From the NCBI GenBank assembly GCA_031266875.1, contig JAISAE010000061.1, positions 1 to 43,747 of the forward strand: a stretch of DNA of 43,747 nucleotides. Direction: 5' to 3'. The stretch is from Treponema sp. (GTDB lineage: Bacteria; Spirochaetota; Spirochaetia; Treponematales; Breznakiellaceae). The notes under the pieces were generated by a model that ran no database searches, had not been told where the DNA came from, and saw only the letters and a list, made by a program, of their open reading frames with translations. Positions 1 to 6,944 of the stretch are shown here, piece by piece (the stretch's first letter is position 1; each line of letters begins with the position of its first letter). The position numbers were made by a program, and so were the translations under genes.

Positions 1-302
1 GTGTATTCCGGTACTTCAAAGGAGACCTGCACATGGCTTTGAGCGCCGAGGTTGTAGATTTCATCAGGTTGTACCTGCTGGATGATACGGATGAGGTTTG
101 AGGTATCGGTTAGATCGCCGTAGTGAAGCATAAAATGGTTATCAGCAACATGAAGGTCCTGATAGAGGTGATCAATACGCTGGGTGTTAAAGCTGGAGGA
201 ACGGCGCTTGATACCGTGGACGTGATAGCCTTTCTTCAGAAGAAATTCTGACAAATAGGCTCCGTCCTGGCCGGTGATGCCGGTGATGAGGGCTGTTTTC
301 AT
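1..302 (-). CDS. gmd: GDP-mannose 4,6-dehydratase, N-terminal part (cut by window edge)
   Basis: About 100 N-terminal residues are present and the rest lies beyond the left edge. The protein starts [20 protein letters not shown], which contains the Rossmann GxxGxxG nucleotide-binding loop (TGITGQDG) of extended short-chain dehydrogenases. It continues with the RRSSSFNT segment and the YGDLTD and NLGAQSHV motifs typical of Gmd. The enzyme converts GDP-mannose to GDP-4-keto-6-deoxymannose in the cytosol, the first step toward GDP-fucose and related deoxysugars for surface glycans. The ATG at 300-302 is preceded by GGAG about ten bases upstream. Partner genes such as a GDP-fucose synthase would lie outside the window. 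Family assignment is secure because the conserved N-terminal motifs are continuous. Confidence 0.93.
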   Translation of the reverse strand, partial: MKTALITGITGQDGAYLSEFLLKKGYHVHGIKRRSSSFNTQRIDHLYQDLHVADNHFMLHYGDLTDTSNLIRIIQQVQPDEIYNLGAQSHVQVSFEVPEY

Positions 303-386
303 AAGGGGAAGACTCCATTCCGCACAACGGATGAGACGTTTTTGTCTAAAAAAGAGAGGTTTTGCTGTCTAAACGGTGAAATCTGG

Positions 387-581
387 CTAAGTCGAGGGGT
401 TTGCGGCGTCAGGTACTTGACACGCCGTCTTCTTAATAGAATATAATTGGGTCGTGGGTCGTGGGTCGTGGGTCGTGGGTCGTGGGTCGTGGGTCGTGGG
501 TCGTGGGTCGTGGGTCGTGGGTCGTGGGTCGTGGGTCGTGGGTCGTGTTCTGTCTTTTTTACCTGCCTGTTTCAAAAGCAT
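387..581 (-). pseudogene. Truncated copy of the start of a small leaderless gene, running into a heptamer repeat
   Basis: This short open frame begins MLLKQAGKKD, matching the start of the 97-residue protein encoded at 3874-4167 (MFLKLAGEKT). The DNA upstream is also shared: both have TTGACA, 16 bases, TAGAAT, 6 bases, then ATG. After about ten codons the frame enters the GGGTCGT tandem repeat and the match ends, so it encodes only repeated THDPRPT-like residues and a short tail. I read it as a duplicated promoter plus start codon region whose downstream part was lost or replaced by repeat expansion. Whether any peptide is made is unknown. Confidence 0.45.
449..546. repeat. Heptamer tandem repeat, 14 copies of GGGTCGT
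   Basis: Exactly 98 bases made of 14 perfect copies of GGGTCGT (ACGACCC on the other strand). Because 7 is not a multiple of 3, any frame crossing it cycles through three registers, which explains the repetitive open frames on both strands. Perfect identity suggests recent expansion, so copy number is likely variable between strains. Confidence 0.95.
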
Positions 582-587
582 AAAACC

Positions 588-615
588 ATTCTAATTATTA
601 CGCTGAACATGTCAA
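588..615 (-). promoter_or_regulatory. Sigma-70-type promoter, duplicate of the one at 3840-3867
   Basis: On the minus strand TTGACA (610-615) and TAGAAT (588-593) are separated by 16 bases. Six bases follow before an ATG at 581. The flanking DNA is closely similar to the plus-strand promoter at 3840-3867. Confidence 0.6.
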
Positions 616-867
616 GGGGAAAACGCTTAGCTTTCACAAAAAGGACACTCTCGCTGATTACGAACAAAGAGGCGCTTGCTGTTTCTCAGAAAGGCGGGTC
701 TCCCCGCCAGATCAAACAGGACGATGAGGATGCAATCAGGGTCAACAGCGTCGAAGACGGCGCGATATATCTGTACTTTTTAACCTGAGCGACGAACCAC
801 GAACCGTAAGCTGTTTCCTTTCCGCGCTGGACATAGAGAAAGCGTTCACCCGCGGTTTGGGCGCAGA
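616..867. other. Intergenic stretch with a possible decayed minus-strand reading frame
   Basis: No intact gene is seen between the promoter at 588-615 and the end of larC. On the minus strand two overlapping frames read protein-like for about 50 residues each. One contains GERFLYVQRGKETAYGSWFV near 770-835 and the other contains VDPDCILIVLFDLAGRPAF further along. They could be pieces of one gene broken by an indel. I do not recognise a family and the reading is weak. Confidence 0.2.
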
Positions 868-2364
868 CTAACGAGGGTGGCGGATAAGGCGCTCAACTTC
901 CTCAAGGGAAACGCCGCGCTCACGGGCAAGGCGGGCGCGGTCATCGTATTCAAGCTTGCTGCGGAGCGGTTTATCTTCCCAGAACACGGTTTTTACGCGA
1001 ACCGAGCCAAAATCGCCGTCCAAGCTGGTTTCTTCCCGCCGGAGCGAAAGTCTGTTCACTGTGGTTTCTCGAAAGCCGATGGTACTTGAGCGCAGAAAGA
1101 AGGTTTTCCGCAGGCCGTCAAGCTGTGCTGGGCTGGCAAGGCAGGCGACAATGACGCCAGGACGAGACTTCTTCATGGTACAAGGGGTGAAGGTAACGTC
1201 GAGTGCGCCTGCTTCAAAGAGGCTTTCCATGAGGAAACCAAGGGATTCGCTGCTCATGTCGTCGATGTTTGCCTCCATGAGTACCAGTTCCTCAGTTTTC
1301 CACGGTTTTACCGCCGACTGTAAAGACACAGGCGGCGGCGCTGTTTCCTCACGCCATGAAACGCGCAAGAAGTTTGGCCGCTCCATACGGCGTGAGCCAA
1401 TACCGTAACCGGTCTTGATTTCAGTGAAACGCCTCACGCTCACGAACTCGTCAACCGAGGCTGCAAGGATTGCCGCGCCAGTGGGTGTTGTCATTTCCTT
1501 GTTAAAGCCGCCGCTTCTTACCGGCATACCATGAATCAGTATGAGCGTAGCTGGCGCGGGAACAGGCAGGATTCCGTGAGCGCAGTTCACCGTACCGCCG
1601 CCCAGCTCAATTTCCCCGCAGGTAATCCGCTCCGGCTTGAGCAGGTCAAGACAGATCGCTGTACCCACAATATCAATGATTGAGTCAAGCGCCCCGACTT
1701 CGTGAAAGGCGACGTCATCCACCGCCTTTCCATGTACGTGCGCTTCGGCTTCGGCAAGGCGGGTGAATATCGCCAGCGCTCGCTGCTTCGCTCCCGCGCT
1801 AATGCCGGACTGTTCTATAAGTGCGCGAATGTCTTTCCATGAACGATGGACATGATGGTCATGGTTGTGATGATGACAGTCATGCGGCGCGTCATGGTCG
1901 TGGTCGTGATGATGACAGCCATGCGGCGCATCATGGTGATGACAGTCATGCGGCGCGTCGTGGTCGTGGTGATGACAGCCGTGCGGCGCGTCATGGTCGT
2001 GATGATGGGAATCGTGCGGCGCGTCATGGTCGTGATGATGACAGTCGTGCGGCACGTCATGGTCGTGGTGATGACAGTCGTGTGGCACGTCATGGTCGTG
2101 GTGATGGGAATCGTGCGGCGCGTCGTCGTGCGCGATATGGTCGGTTTGTGTACCCAGATCGACCACGGCGTGAAGACCGCCGATGCCGCCGCGCTCGTCG
2201 CGCTGAAACTCAAGTTTCCAGCCGTCTATGTCCAGCATACTCAGTTGCCGCCGCAGTTCGTCAGGATTCACCCCCAAATCAACCAGCGCCCCCAGAGCCA
2301 TATCCCCGGATATACCAGCAAAGCAATCAAAATGTAATACTTTTGTTTTCAATGTTTCCTTCAT
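868..2364 (-). CDS. larC: LarC-type nickel insertion protein (pyridinium bisthiocarboxylate mononucleotide nickel chelatase family)
   Basis: A 498-residue protein starting MKETLKTKVLHFDCFAGISG, the signature start of the LarC/DUF111 family. In lactate racemase maturation LarC loads nickel into the pincer cofactor with CTP. Family landmarks include FHEVGALDSIIDIVG, TPTGAAIL, METNIDDM-like EANIDDMSSE and the C-terminal YDDRARLARERG. In some bacteria the gene is split by a programmed frameshift, but here it is one continuous frame. The excess over the usual roughly 400 residues comes from a His/Asp/Cys-rich repeat at residues 84-173, plausibly metal binding. An in-frame TTG lies 18 bases upstream, but it would sit against the likely -10 (TATACT), so I chose the ATG at 2364. 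Neither larA nor other lar genes are in the window. Confidence 0.88.
   Translation of the reverse strand: MKETLKTKVLHFDCFAGISGDMALGALVDLGVNPDELRRQLSMLDIDGWKLEFQRDERGGIGGLHAVVDLGTQTDHIAHDDAPHDSHHHDHDVPHDCHHHDHDVPHDCHHHDHDAPHDSHHHDHDAPHGCHHHDHDAPHDCHHHDAPHGCHHHDHDHDAPHDCHHHNHDHHVHRSWKDIRALIEQSGISAGAKQRALAIFTRLAEAEAHVHGKAVDDVAFHEVGALDSIIDIVGTAICLDLLKPERITCGEIELGGGTVNCAHGILPVPAPATLILIHGMPVRSGGFNKEMTTPTGAAILAASVDEFVSVRRFTEIKTGYGIGSRRMERPNFLRVSWREETAPPPVSLQSAVKPWKTEELVLMEANIDDMSSESLGFLMESLFEAGALDVTFTPCTMKKSRPGVIVACLASPAQLDGLRKTFFLRSSTIGFRETTVNRLSLRREETSLDGDFGSVRVKTVFWEDKPLRSKLEYDDRARLARERGVSLEEVERLIRHPR
1846..2115 (-). repeat. In-frame 33-bp minisatellite coding a His-rich 11-residue repeat in larC
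   Basis: About eight units of an 11-residue motif, consensus HDCHHHDHDAP, with variants shortened to nine or lengthened to 13 residues. All length changes are multiples of three bases, so the frame is kept. The encoded segment is extremely rich in His and Asp with one Cys in many units, suited to Ni(II) or Zn(II) binding. The opposite strand also stays open here, an effect of the repeat. Confidence 0.9.
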
Positions 2365-2376
2365 TACCCAAAAGTA
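2345..2376 (-). promoter_or_regulatory. Possible -10 hexamer for a leaderless larC
   Basis: On the minus strand TATACT lies eight bases upstream of the larC ATG, and no Shine-Dalgarno sequence precedes that ATG. A TTGTAC about 15 bases farther upstream is a poor -35. This fits transcription beginning at or next to the start codon. Confidence 0.35.
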
Positions 2377-2432
2377 TACCAATTAAGGCGCGTGTACAAG
2401 TTGAAGTGCCACCGCCGGTATGAAGCCTTGAT

Positions 2433-2464
2433 AAAAAAAGCGCCTGAACCTCAGGCGCTTTTTA
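2433..2464 (-). terminator. Rho-independent terminator after potD
   Basis: A stem AGCGCCTGA/TCAGGCGCT with a three-base loop, followed on the minus strand by seven T. It sits about 40 bases beyond the potD stop codon. A T run is also present on the plus side, so it could work in both directions. Confidence 0.85.
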
Positions 2465-2501
2465 CATTAGGCGGCGCGGTTTTCACGCCGCAGAAATCAT
2501 G

Positions 2502-3599
2502 CTAGTCCCCAAGCCTGACGGTAAGCCACGCATCCTGATAGAGTTCCAGTTCCGCGCCCAGGTCGTCCTTGAGTTCGGTATTGGCGAGGTCTTCGGGCAG
2601 GTAGTACGGTGTTTTCTTCTGGAACTGCCGCGCCGGAATGTTGGCGGTCGCGGGGAAACCAAAGAAATCAGCAAACTCAGCGTAAATGTCCGGCCTGTGA
2701 ATAAAGTCGATGAACTTATGAGCAAGGTCCATGTTCCGCGCCCCTTTGAGTATACACATACTGTCAATATAGGCCGGGCCGCCTATCTTTGGGATAAAGA
2801 ACACGGTGTCCTTCTTGAGCTGTTCGTTGTCAGCTATCTCCTCGTACACCACCTCAGCATAACCCTGCACTACCCAGAAGTCCCCGTTAGCATAGCCCTT
2901 GCCAAAAGCCTCGGCGTCAAACTTCACGAGGTTCGGCTTCCAGCTTGTGTTAATCAGATCACGCGCCTGGGCAATCTGAGCGGGATTCTTCGTGTTCACC
3001 GAATAGCCCAGGCTCACCAGCGCGTCGCCCATGACTTCGCGCATGTCGTCCAGCATAGTCATACGTCCGCGCAGGTCAGCGCGGCTGAAAATCGACCAGT
3101 CCCGTTCAAAGTTAGGAACTTTGGCCGTGTTAACCGCAACGCCCGCCGCGCCCCAGTAGTAGGGAACCGAGTAATCCATTGTGGTATCGTAGACGGCCTT
3201 CTGTAGTACCGCAGGATCAACATTGCCCATGTTGGAGAGCTTTGACTTGTCGATCTTTTCCAGCATCCCTTCGTTAATCATGATTGAAACATAGTCGCCG
3301 GAAGGGAAGATGATGTCATACCCCATGCCGCCGGCCTGCAGCTTGGCGAACATCTCCTCGTTAGAGGCAAACTCGTCGTAGATCACTGTAACGCCGTACT
3401 CCTTCTCGAACTTTTCGATAACTGACGGCGGCGTATAGTACGTCCAGTTATAGATATAGAGCCTGTTTGAGCTTTGCGCTTTCTGCCCTCCACCGCCCGC
3501 GCTCACCGTTGCCACAAGCGCCATGGCCATGGCGCAGAACACGGCACACCGTTTCAGCACAGGTCCTAGCAAGACCGCGCCTCCTGATACATTTTTCAT
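2502..3599 (-). CDS. potD: Spermidine/putrescine-type ABC transporter substrate-binding protein
   Basis: 365 residues with an N-terminal basic segment and hydrophobic core (about residues 12-34) ending near VSAGGGG, consistent with an exported protein without an obvious lipobox. The mature part starts LYIYNWTYYTPPSVIEKFEK, typical of PotD/PotF proteins, followed by YDIIFPSGDYVSIMI and VPYYWGAAGVAVNT. These proteins capture polyamines outside the inner membrane for a PotABC transporter. AGGAGG lies six bases before the ATG, supporting this start. No potA, potB or potC gene is adjacent, so it is either an orphan binding protein or separated from its transporter. Polyamine specificity is inferred from family resemblance. 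Confidence 0.88.
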   Translation of the reverse strand: MKNVSGGAVLLGPVLKRCAVFCAMAMALVATVSAGGGGQKAQSSNRLYIYNWTYYTPPSVIEKFEKEYGVTVIYDEFASNEEMFAKLQAGGMGYDIIFPSGDYVSIMINEGMLEKIDKSKLSNMGNVDPAVLQKAVYDTTMDYSVPYYWGAAGVAVNTAKVPNFERDWSIFSRADLRGRMTMLDDMREVMGDALVSLGYSVNTKNPAQIAQARDLINTSWKPNLVKFDAEAFGKGYANGDFWVVQGYAEVVYEEIADNEQLKKDTVFFIPKIGGPAYIDSMCILKGARNMDLAHKFIDFIHRPDIYAEFADFFGFPATANIPARQFQKKTPYYLPEDLANTELKDDLGAELELYQDAWLTVRLGD

Positions 3600-3839
3600 A
3601 GTTCCTCCTTAATGTGCATAACAAACTCCGAAACTTGCCGGAATTGATTTTGACAGGTCAACCATACAGATATTGCCTCTGCCATGCAAGTGTCAAATGC
3701 GGCGCTCAGAAAGGCGTGTGTCTCTGGCACTCGCGCAAAGAGGCAAAGCCCCGACACCAGCATATCAAGCCAATGTACCGCGACCGGTTGGCCGCTGCCG
3801 CCGGCTTCGGAAAAATTATTTCACTTTTAACAAAGCTCC

Positions 3840-3867
3840 TTGACATTTTTAGCGTAAAGGTTAGAAT
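3840..3867 (+). promoter_or_regulatory. Promoter giving a predicted leaderless transcript
   Basis: TTGACA (3840-3845), 16-base spacer, TAGAAT (3862-3867), then six bases to the ATG at 3874. Standard spacing would place transcription start at the A of the start codon. There is no Shine-Dalgarno sequence. A close copy of the whole block is present in inverse orientation at 588-615. Confidence 0.65.
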
Positions 3868-3873
3868 GGGGTT

Positions 3874-4167
3874 ATGTTTTTGAAACTGGCAGGTGAAAAG
3901 ACAGAATACGCGGCTTACGGCTTGGCGGGAACTCAGGAGCTTGATCCCGAAAGCGACTACGGCTATGCCTTCTATGCGGGCATTATGCCTCAAGGCGGAG
4001 CCACTCTGGAGCAGGCGGCGTCGGATAAGCATTACCTGATGAAGCCTTCTACGGACGGGAAGGGCCTCCAGCACTACCGGTTTACGCGGCGGGGGAAGGA
4101 GAAGCTCATGTTTGACGCGGAAGACGCGGCGAAGGAAGGAATCCGGCGGACGTTATACGCACGCTGA
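3874..4167 (+). CDS. Small conserved-looking protein of unknown function (97 aa)
   Basis: The protein begins MFLKLAGEKTEY and is mixed in charge, with no signal peptide or membrane segment. A central part contains YAFYAGIMPQGGATLEQAAS and the C-terminus is basic (RRGKEKLMFDAEDAAKEGIRR). I do not recognise the family. Reality as a gene is supported by the promoter placed exactly for a leaderless mRNA and by the partial duplicate of promoter plus first ten codons at 387-615. It stands alone, divergent from potD and upstream of the methyltransferase. Confidence 0.55.
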   Translation: MFLKLAGEKTEYAAYGLAGTQELDPESDYGYAFYAGIMPQGGATLEQAASDKHYLMKPSTDGKGLQHYRFTRRGKEKLMFDAEDAAKEGIRRTLYAR

Positions 4168-4300
4168 TTCTGTAAGTAATGAACAGTGAATAATGGGCGG
4201 TGTTTGCGGACTGCGCACCCTGTAGCCGCTCATTGTTAGCAGGCGGAAGGTGTTCCGTAAACACGAGCGTTGCTTGTGGTGGCCGCCGCAAAAAAGAAGG

Positions 4301-4322
4301 GTATACGATAAGGTTCGTATAC
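4301..4322 (+). promoter_or_regulatory. Inverted repeat next to a -10 box, possible operator
   Basis: GTATACGA and TCGTATAC form a perfect 8-base inverted repeat around six bases. A TATAAA hexamer follows at 4329-4334, about 38 bases before the methyltransferase ATG, so the repeat overlaps the likely promoter spacer region. A regulator cannot be named. Confidence 0.4.
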
Positions 4323-4371
4323 AGACAGTATAAAGATTAACAAATTCTTACAACAAGGAAGGCAGTTTAAA

Positions 4372-4995
4372 ATGTTTAACGCTCTGGCGAGGCTCATGCG
4401 TGAAATAGTTATAACGTGGTTGATACGTGTCTTTACAACTAACGATATTGTCAGGTACCAAATGCTAAAATTAATAGCCGATGAAATCAATGAAAAAAAA
4501 CTGACAGGATGTGTTGCTGAATTAGGCGTATACAAAGGTGATTTTGCCCAAAGAATAAACAGACAATTTCCTGAAAGGAAATTATATCTCTTCGATACTT
4601 TTGAAGGTTTTGATGAACGTGATGTGAAAGTAGAAAAAGAATTCGATACTTATGCGCGGAAGAATGATTTCAGGAATAATAATACGGCATTGGTTATGAA
4701 AAAAATGAAACACACAAGAAATTGTATCATAAAAAAGGGCTGGTTTCCTGAAACGGCGGAAAATGTGGAAGAACGTTTTGTATTTGTAAGCATTGATACG
4801 GATTTATTTGCGCCGACATATATAGGACTAAAGTATTTTTATGAACGGCTGGAAGAAGGTGGTTATATATTTGTACATGATTATAATGGCAAACTATATG
4901 GCGCGAAAGAAGCAGTACAAAAATTTTCAAAAGAACATAATATACCGTATGTACCGTTAAGCGATTTATGCGGGAGTGTGGTATTTTCAAAATAA
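4372..4995 (+). CDS. TylF/MycF-family SAM-dependent O-methyltransferase
   Basis: 207 residues. The SAM-binding fold is visible in VAELGVYKGDFAQRI (motif I, near residue 50), LYLFDTFEGFDERD, FVFVSIDTDLFAPTYIGLKYF and GGYIFVHDYNGKLYGAKEAV. The acidic DTD and HDYN residues correspond to the metal and SAM site in the macrocin O-methyltransferase family. Relatives methylate sugar hydroxyls in antibiotics and surface glycans, so a role in surface polysaccharide decoration is plausible but inferred. Base composition is clearly more AT-rich than neighbouring genes, which points to recent acquisition. It has its own upstream region with an inverted repeat and no co-oriented partner. Confidence 0.85.
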   Translation: MFNALARLMREIVITWLIRVFTTNDIVRYQMLKLIADEINEKKLTGCVAELGVYKGDFAQRINRQFPERKLYLFDTFEGFDERDVKVEKEFDTYARKNDFRNNNTALVMKKMKHTRNCIIKKGWFPETAENVEERFVFVSIDTDLFAPTYIGLKYFYERLEEGGYIFVHDYNGKLYGAKEAVQKFSKEHNIPYVPLSDLCGSVVFSK

Positions 4996-5147
4996 AAATC
5001 AAATAAAATAATGGTGTACGCCCCACTGCGCAATAGCTCACCATCTCCATCATCAGTGCCTTCGCCATGATCCCCATGTCCCTCGACAGTATCTTCATCG
5101 CACGCTCGGTCAGCCTCCTCATCGCTTCTATTATGGGTACACTCGAA

Positions 5148-5279
5148 AACACCTCAAGTCAAACAAATTTACTGTCGATGAATGCGGCAATAGAAGCAGT
5201 CCATGCCGGACAAGCGGGCAGGGGTTTTGCAGTGGTTACCGGCGAGATTCGCACGTTGGATAGACGAGTCAATGAGTAA
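5148..5279 (+). pseudogene. Fragment of a methyl-accepting chemotaxis protein hairpin tip
   Basis: The open segment reads [20 protein letters not shown], then [16 protein letters not shown]. This is the highly conserved signalling tip of chemoreceptors, which usually reads NLLALNAAIEAARAGE and GRGFAVVAxEVRxLA. It stops shortly after and nothing receptor-like precedes it, so it is a leftover of a deleted or rearranged gene. Just upstream on the minus strand (about 5010-5150) another protein-like stretch of unknown family occurs, suggesting a patchwork junction. Confidence 0.75.
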
Positions 5280-5300
5280 TTTTGTAGCAAAGAATCAGAG

Positions 5301-5306
5301 TATAAT
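5301..5306 (+). promoter_or_regulatory. -10 box upstream of purH
   Basis: A perfect TATAAT lies 21 bases before the purH ATG, giving a short leader that carries AGAGGG as ribosome binding site. No good -35 is seen. Confidence 0.5.
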
Positions 5307-5327
5307 TCATCTATTTAGAGGGTATGT

Positions 5328-6929
5328 ATGAAACAACGGGCGCTTATCAGCGTTTATGACAAAACAGGAGTCGCGGAACTTGCCGCTTTTCTGAGCAGCG
5401 CGGGCTGGGAACTCGTGTCTACCGGCGGCACGGCAAAGTATTTGCAGGAACAAGGGCTAGCCATTACCGATGTGTCGGCTATAACCGGCTTCCCTGAGTG
5501 CCTGGATGGGCGGGTCAAGACCCTGCACCCAGCCATTCACGCGGGCTTACTGGCGCGGCGTGATGTGGCGTCGCATGTAAAAACCCTTGCAGCCCAGGGA
5601 TTTAGTCCCATTGACCTTGTTTGCGTCAACCTCTATCCCTTCTTTGATAAGGTTCAGGCCGGGCTTTCCCTTGAGGAGACCGTTGAGTTTATCGACATTG
5701 GCGGCCCCAGCATGCTACGCTCGGCTGCTAAAAACTACCGCGACGTGCTGGCGCTCACCGATCCGGCTGATTACGCGGCGGTGATCGCGGCGCTCAAGGC
5801 CGGAGCGGTGGCAATGGAGTTCCGCAAGCGGCTTGCTGGCAAGGTCTTTAACCTCACATCAGCCTATGACGCGGCGATTTCACGGTATCTGCTTAACGAT
5901 GACGAATATCCGGCATATTGGGCAATGTCCCTCAAGAAGGCGCAGTCGCTTCGCTATGGCGAAAATGGGCATCAGAGCGCGGCGCTCTATGTTAACGCTG
6001 ATTCTAAGGGCGCGTTGTCGTCAATGACCCAACTTAATGGAAAGGAACTGAGTTACAACAACATCCGCGATCTTGACCTCGCGTGGAAGGCGGTCTGCGC
6101 CTTTGGTCTTGCCGCTGATGAAACCGCGCCCCTGGGTGAAGATGGTGTTCTGCGTCTTGTAGAGACTCCGTTGCCGCCTTGGAAGGCGTCGGTATGCTGT
6201 GTGGCGGTGAAGCATAACACGCCGTGCGGGATCGCGCTGGCTGACAGTCTGCCAGCGGCGTATGCCAAGACATACGCCTGCGATCCGGTATCCATCTTTG
6301 GCGGCATTGTCGCGTGTAACGTCGCGCTTGACCCTGAGACTGCGGCAAAGCTGGCGGAACTCTTCCTTGAAATCATTGTCGCGCCGGATTTTGATGCTGA
6401 GGCGCTCGCCATTCTCAGGAAAAAGAAGAACCTGCGGGTGATGAAAGCGCCGTTTGCCCCCAAAAACCAACTGGAATGTATCGCTGTTGATGGCGGACTC
6501 CTGACGCAGGAAACAGACCGCCGTCTCCTTGAGAAGTGGGACATCGTTACAAAGGTACAGCCAGAGGCGCGGGACATTGCTGACCTGCTCTTTGGTATAA
6601 GGGCGGTAAGCTACGTTAAGTCCAACGCCATTGTCGTGGTCAAAGATCAGGCCACTGTGGGCATTGGCGGCGGTGAGACAAATCGCATATCAGCCGCTGA
6701 ACTGGCCTTTCAACGAAGCGCCACGCTCACCTCTGGCGCCGAGCCTGCGCGGGTACTCGCGTCTGACGCCTTCTTTCCATTCCCCGATGTGGTGGAAGCC
6801 GCCGCCGCCGCTGGTATCAAGGCCATCATCCAGCCGGGGGGTTCGCTCAACGATAAGCTGTCAATAGAAGCCTGCGACAAGCGCGGTATCGCTATGGTTT
6901 TCACCGGCACACGCCACTTTAAGCATTGA
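5328..6929 (+). CDS. purH: Bifunctional AICAR transformylase/IMP cyclohydrolase
   Basis: 533 residues, a normal full length. The N-terminal MGS-like cyclohydrolase domain (about 1-145) shows ISVYDKTGVAELA, STGGTAKYL and CLDGRVKTLHPAIHAGLLAR. The transformylase domain follows with SLRYGENGHQ, KELSYNNIRDLDLAW, AVKHNTPCGIA, YVKSNAIVV and GIGGGETNRISA. It catalyses the last two steps of de novo purine synthesis, AICAR to FAICAR to IMP, in the cytosol. A TATAAT box lies just upstream. rmuC follows after 15 bases and may be co-transcribed. No other pur genes are nearby. Confidence 0.97.
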   Translation: MKQRALISVYDKTGVAELAAFLSSAGWELVSTGGTAKYLQEQGLAITDVSAITGFPECLDGRVKTLHPAIHAGLLARRDVASHVKTLAAQGFSPIDLVCVNLYPFFDKVQAGLSLEETVEFIDIGGPSMLRSAAKNYRDVLALTDPADYAAVIAALKAGAVAMEFRKRLAGKVFNLTSAYDAAISRYLLNDDEYPAYWAMSLKKAQSLRYGENGHQSAALYVNADSKGALSSMTQLNGKELSYNNIRDLDLAWKAVCAFGLAADETAPLGEDGVLRLVETPLPPWKASVCCVAVKHNTPCGIALADSLPAAYAKTYACDPVSIFGGIVACNVALDPETAAKLAELFLEIIVAPDFDAEALAILRKKKNLRVMKAPFAPKNQLECIAVDGGLLTQETDRRLLEKWDIVTKVQPEARDIADLLFGIRAVSYVKSNAIVVVKDQATVGIGGGETNRISAAELAFQRSATLTSGAEPARVLASDAFFPFPDVVEAAAAAGIKAIIQPGGSLNDKLSIEACDKRGIAMVFTGTRHFKH

Positions 6930-6944
6930 GTCAGAGTCAAACAC

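Noticed and set aside
447-788. Open frame of 113 codons starting in the GGGTCGT array
   Set aside because: Its first third is repeat translation and the rest shows no ribosome binding site or recognisable domain. The opposite strand reads more protein-like.
5010-5152. Minus-strand segment reading [20 protein letters not shown]
   Set aside because: It looks protein-like but is too short and of no family I recognise, so I did not annotate it as a gene.
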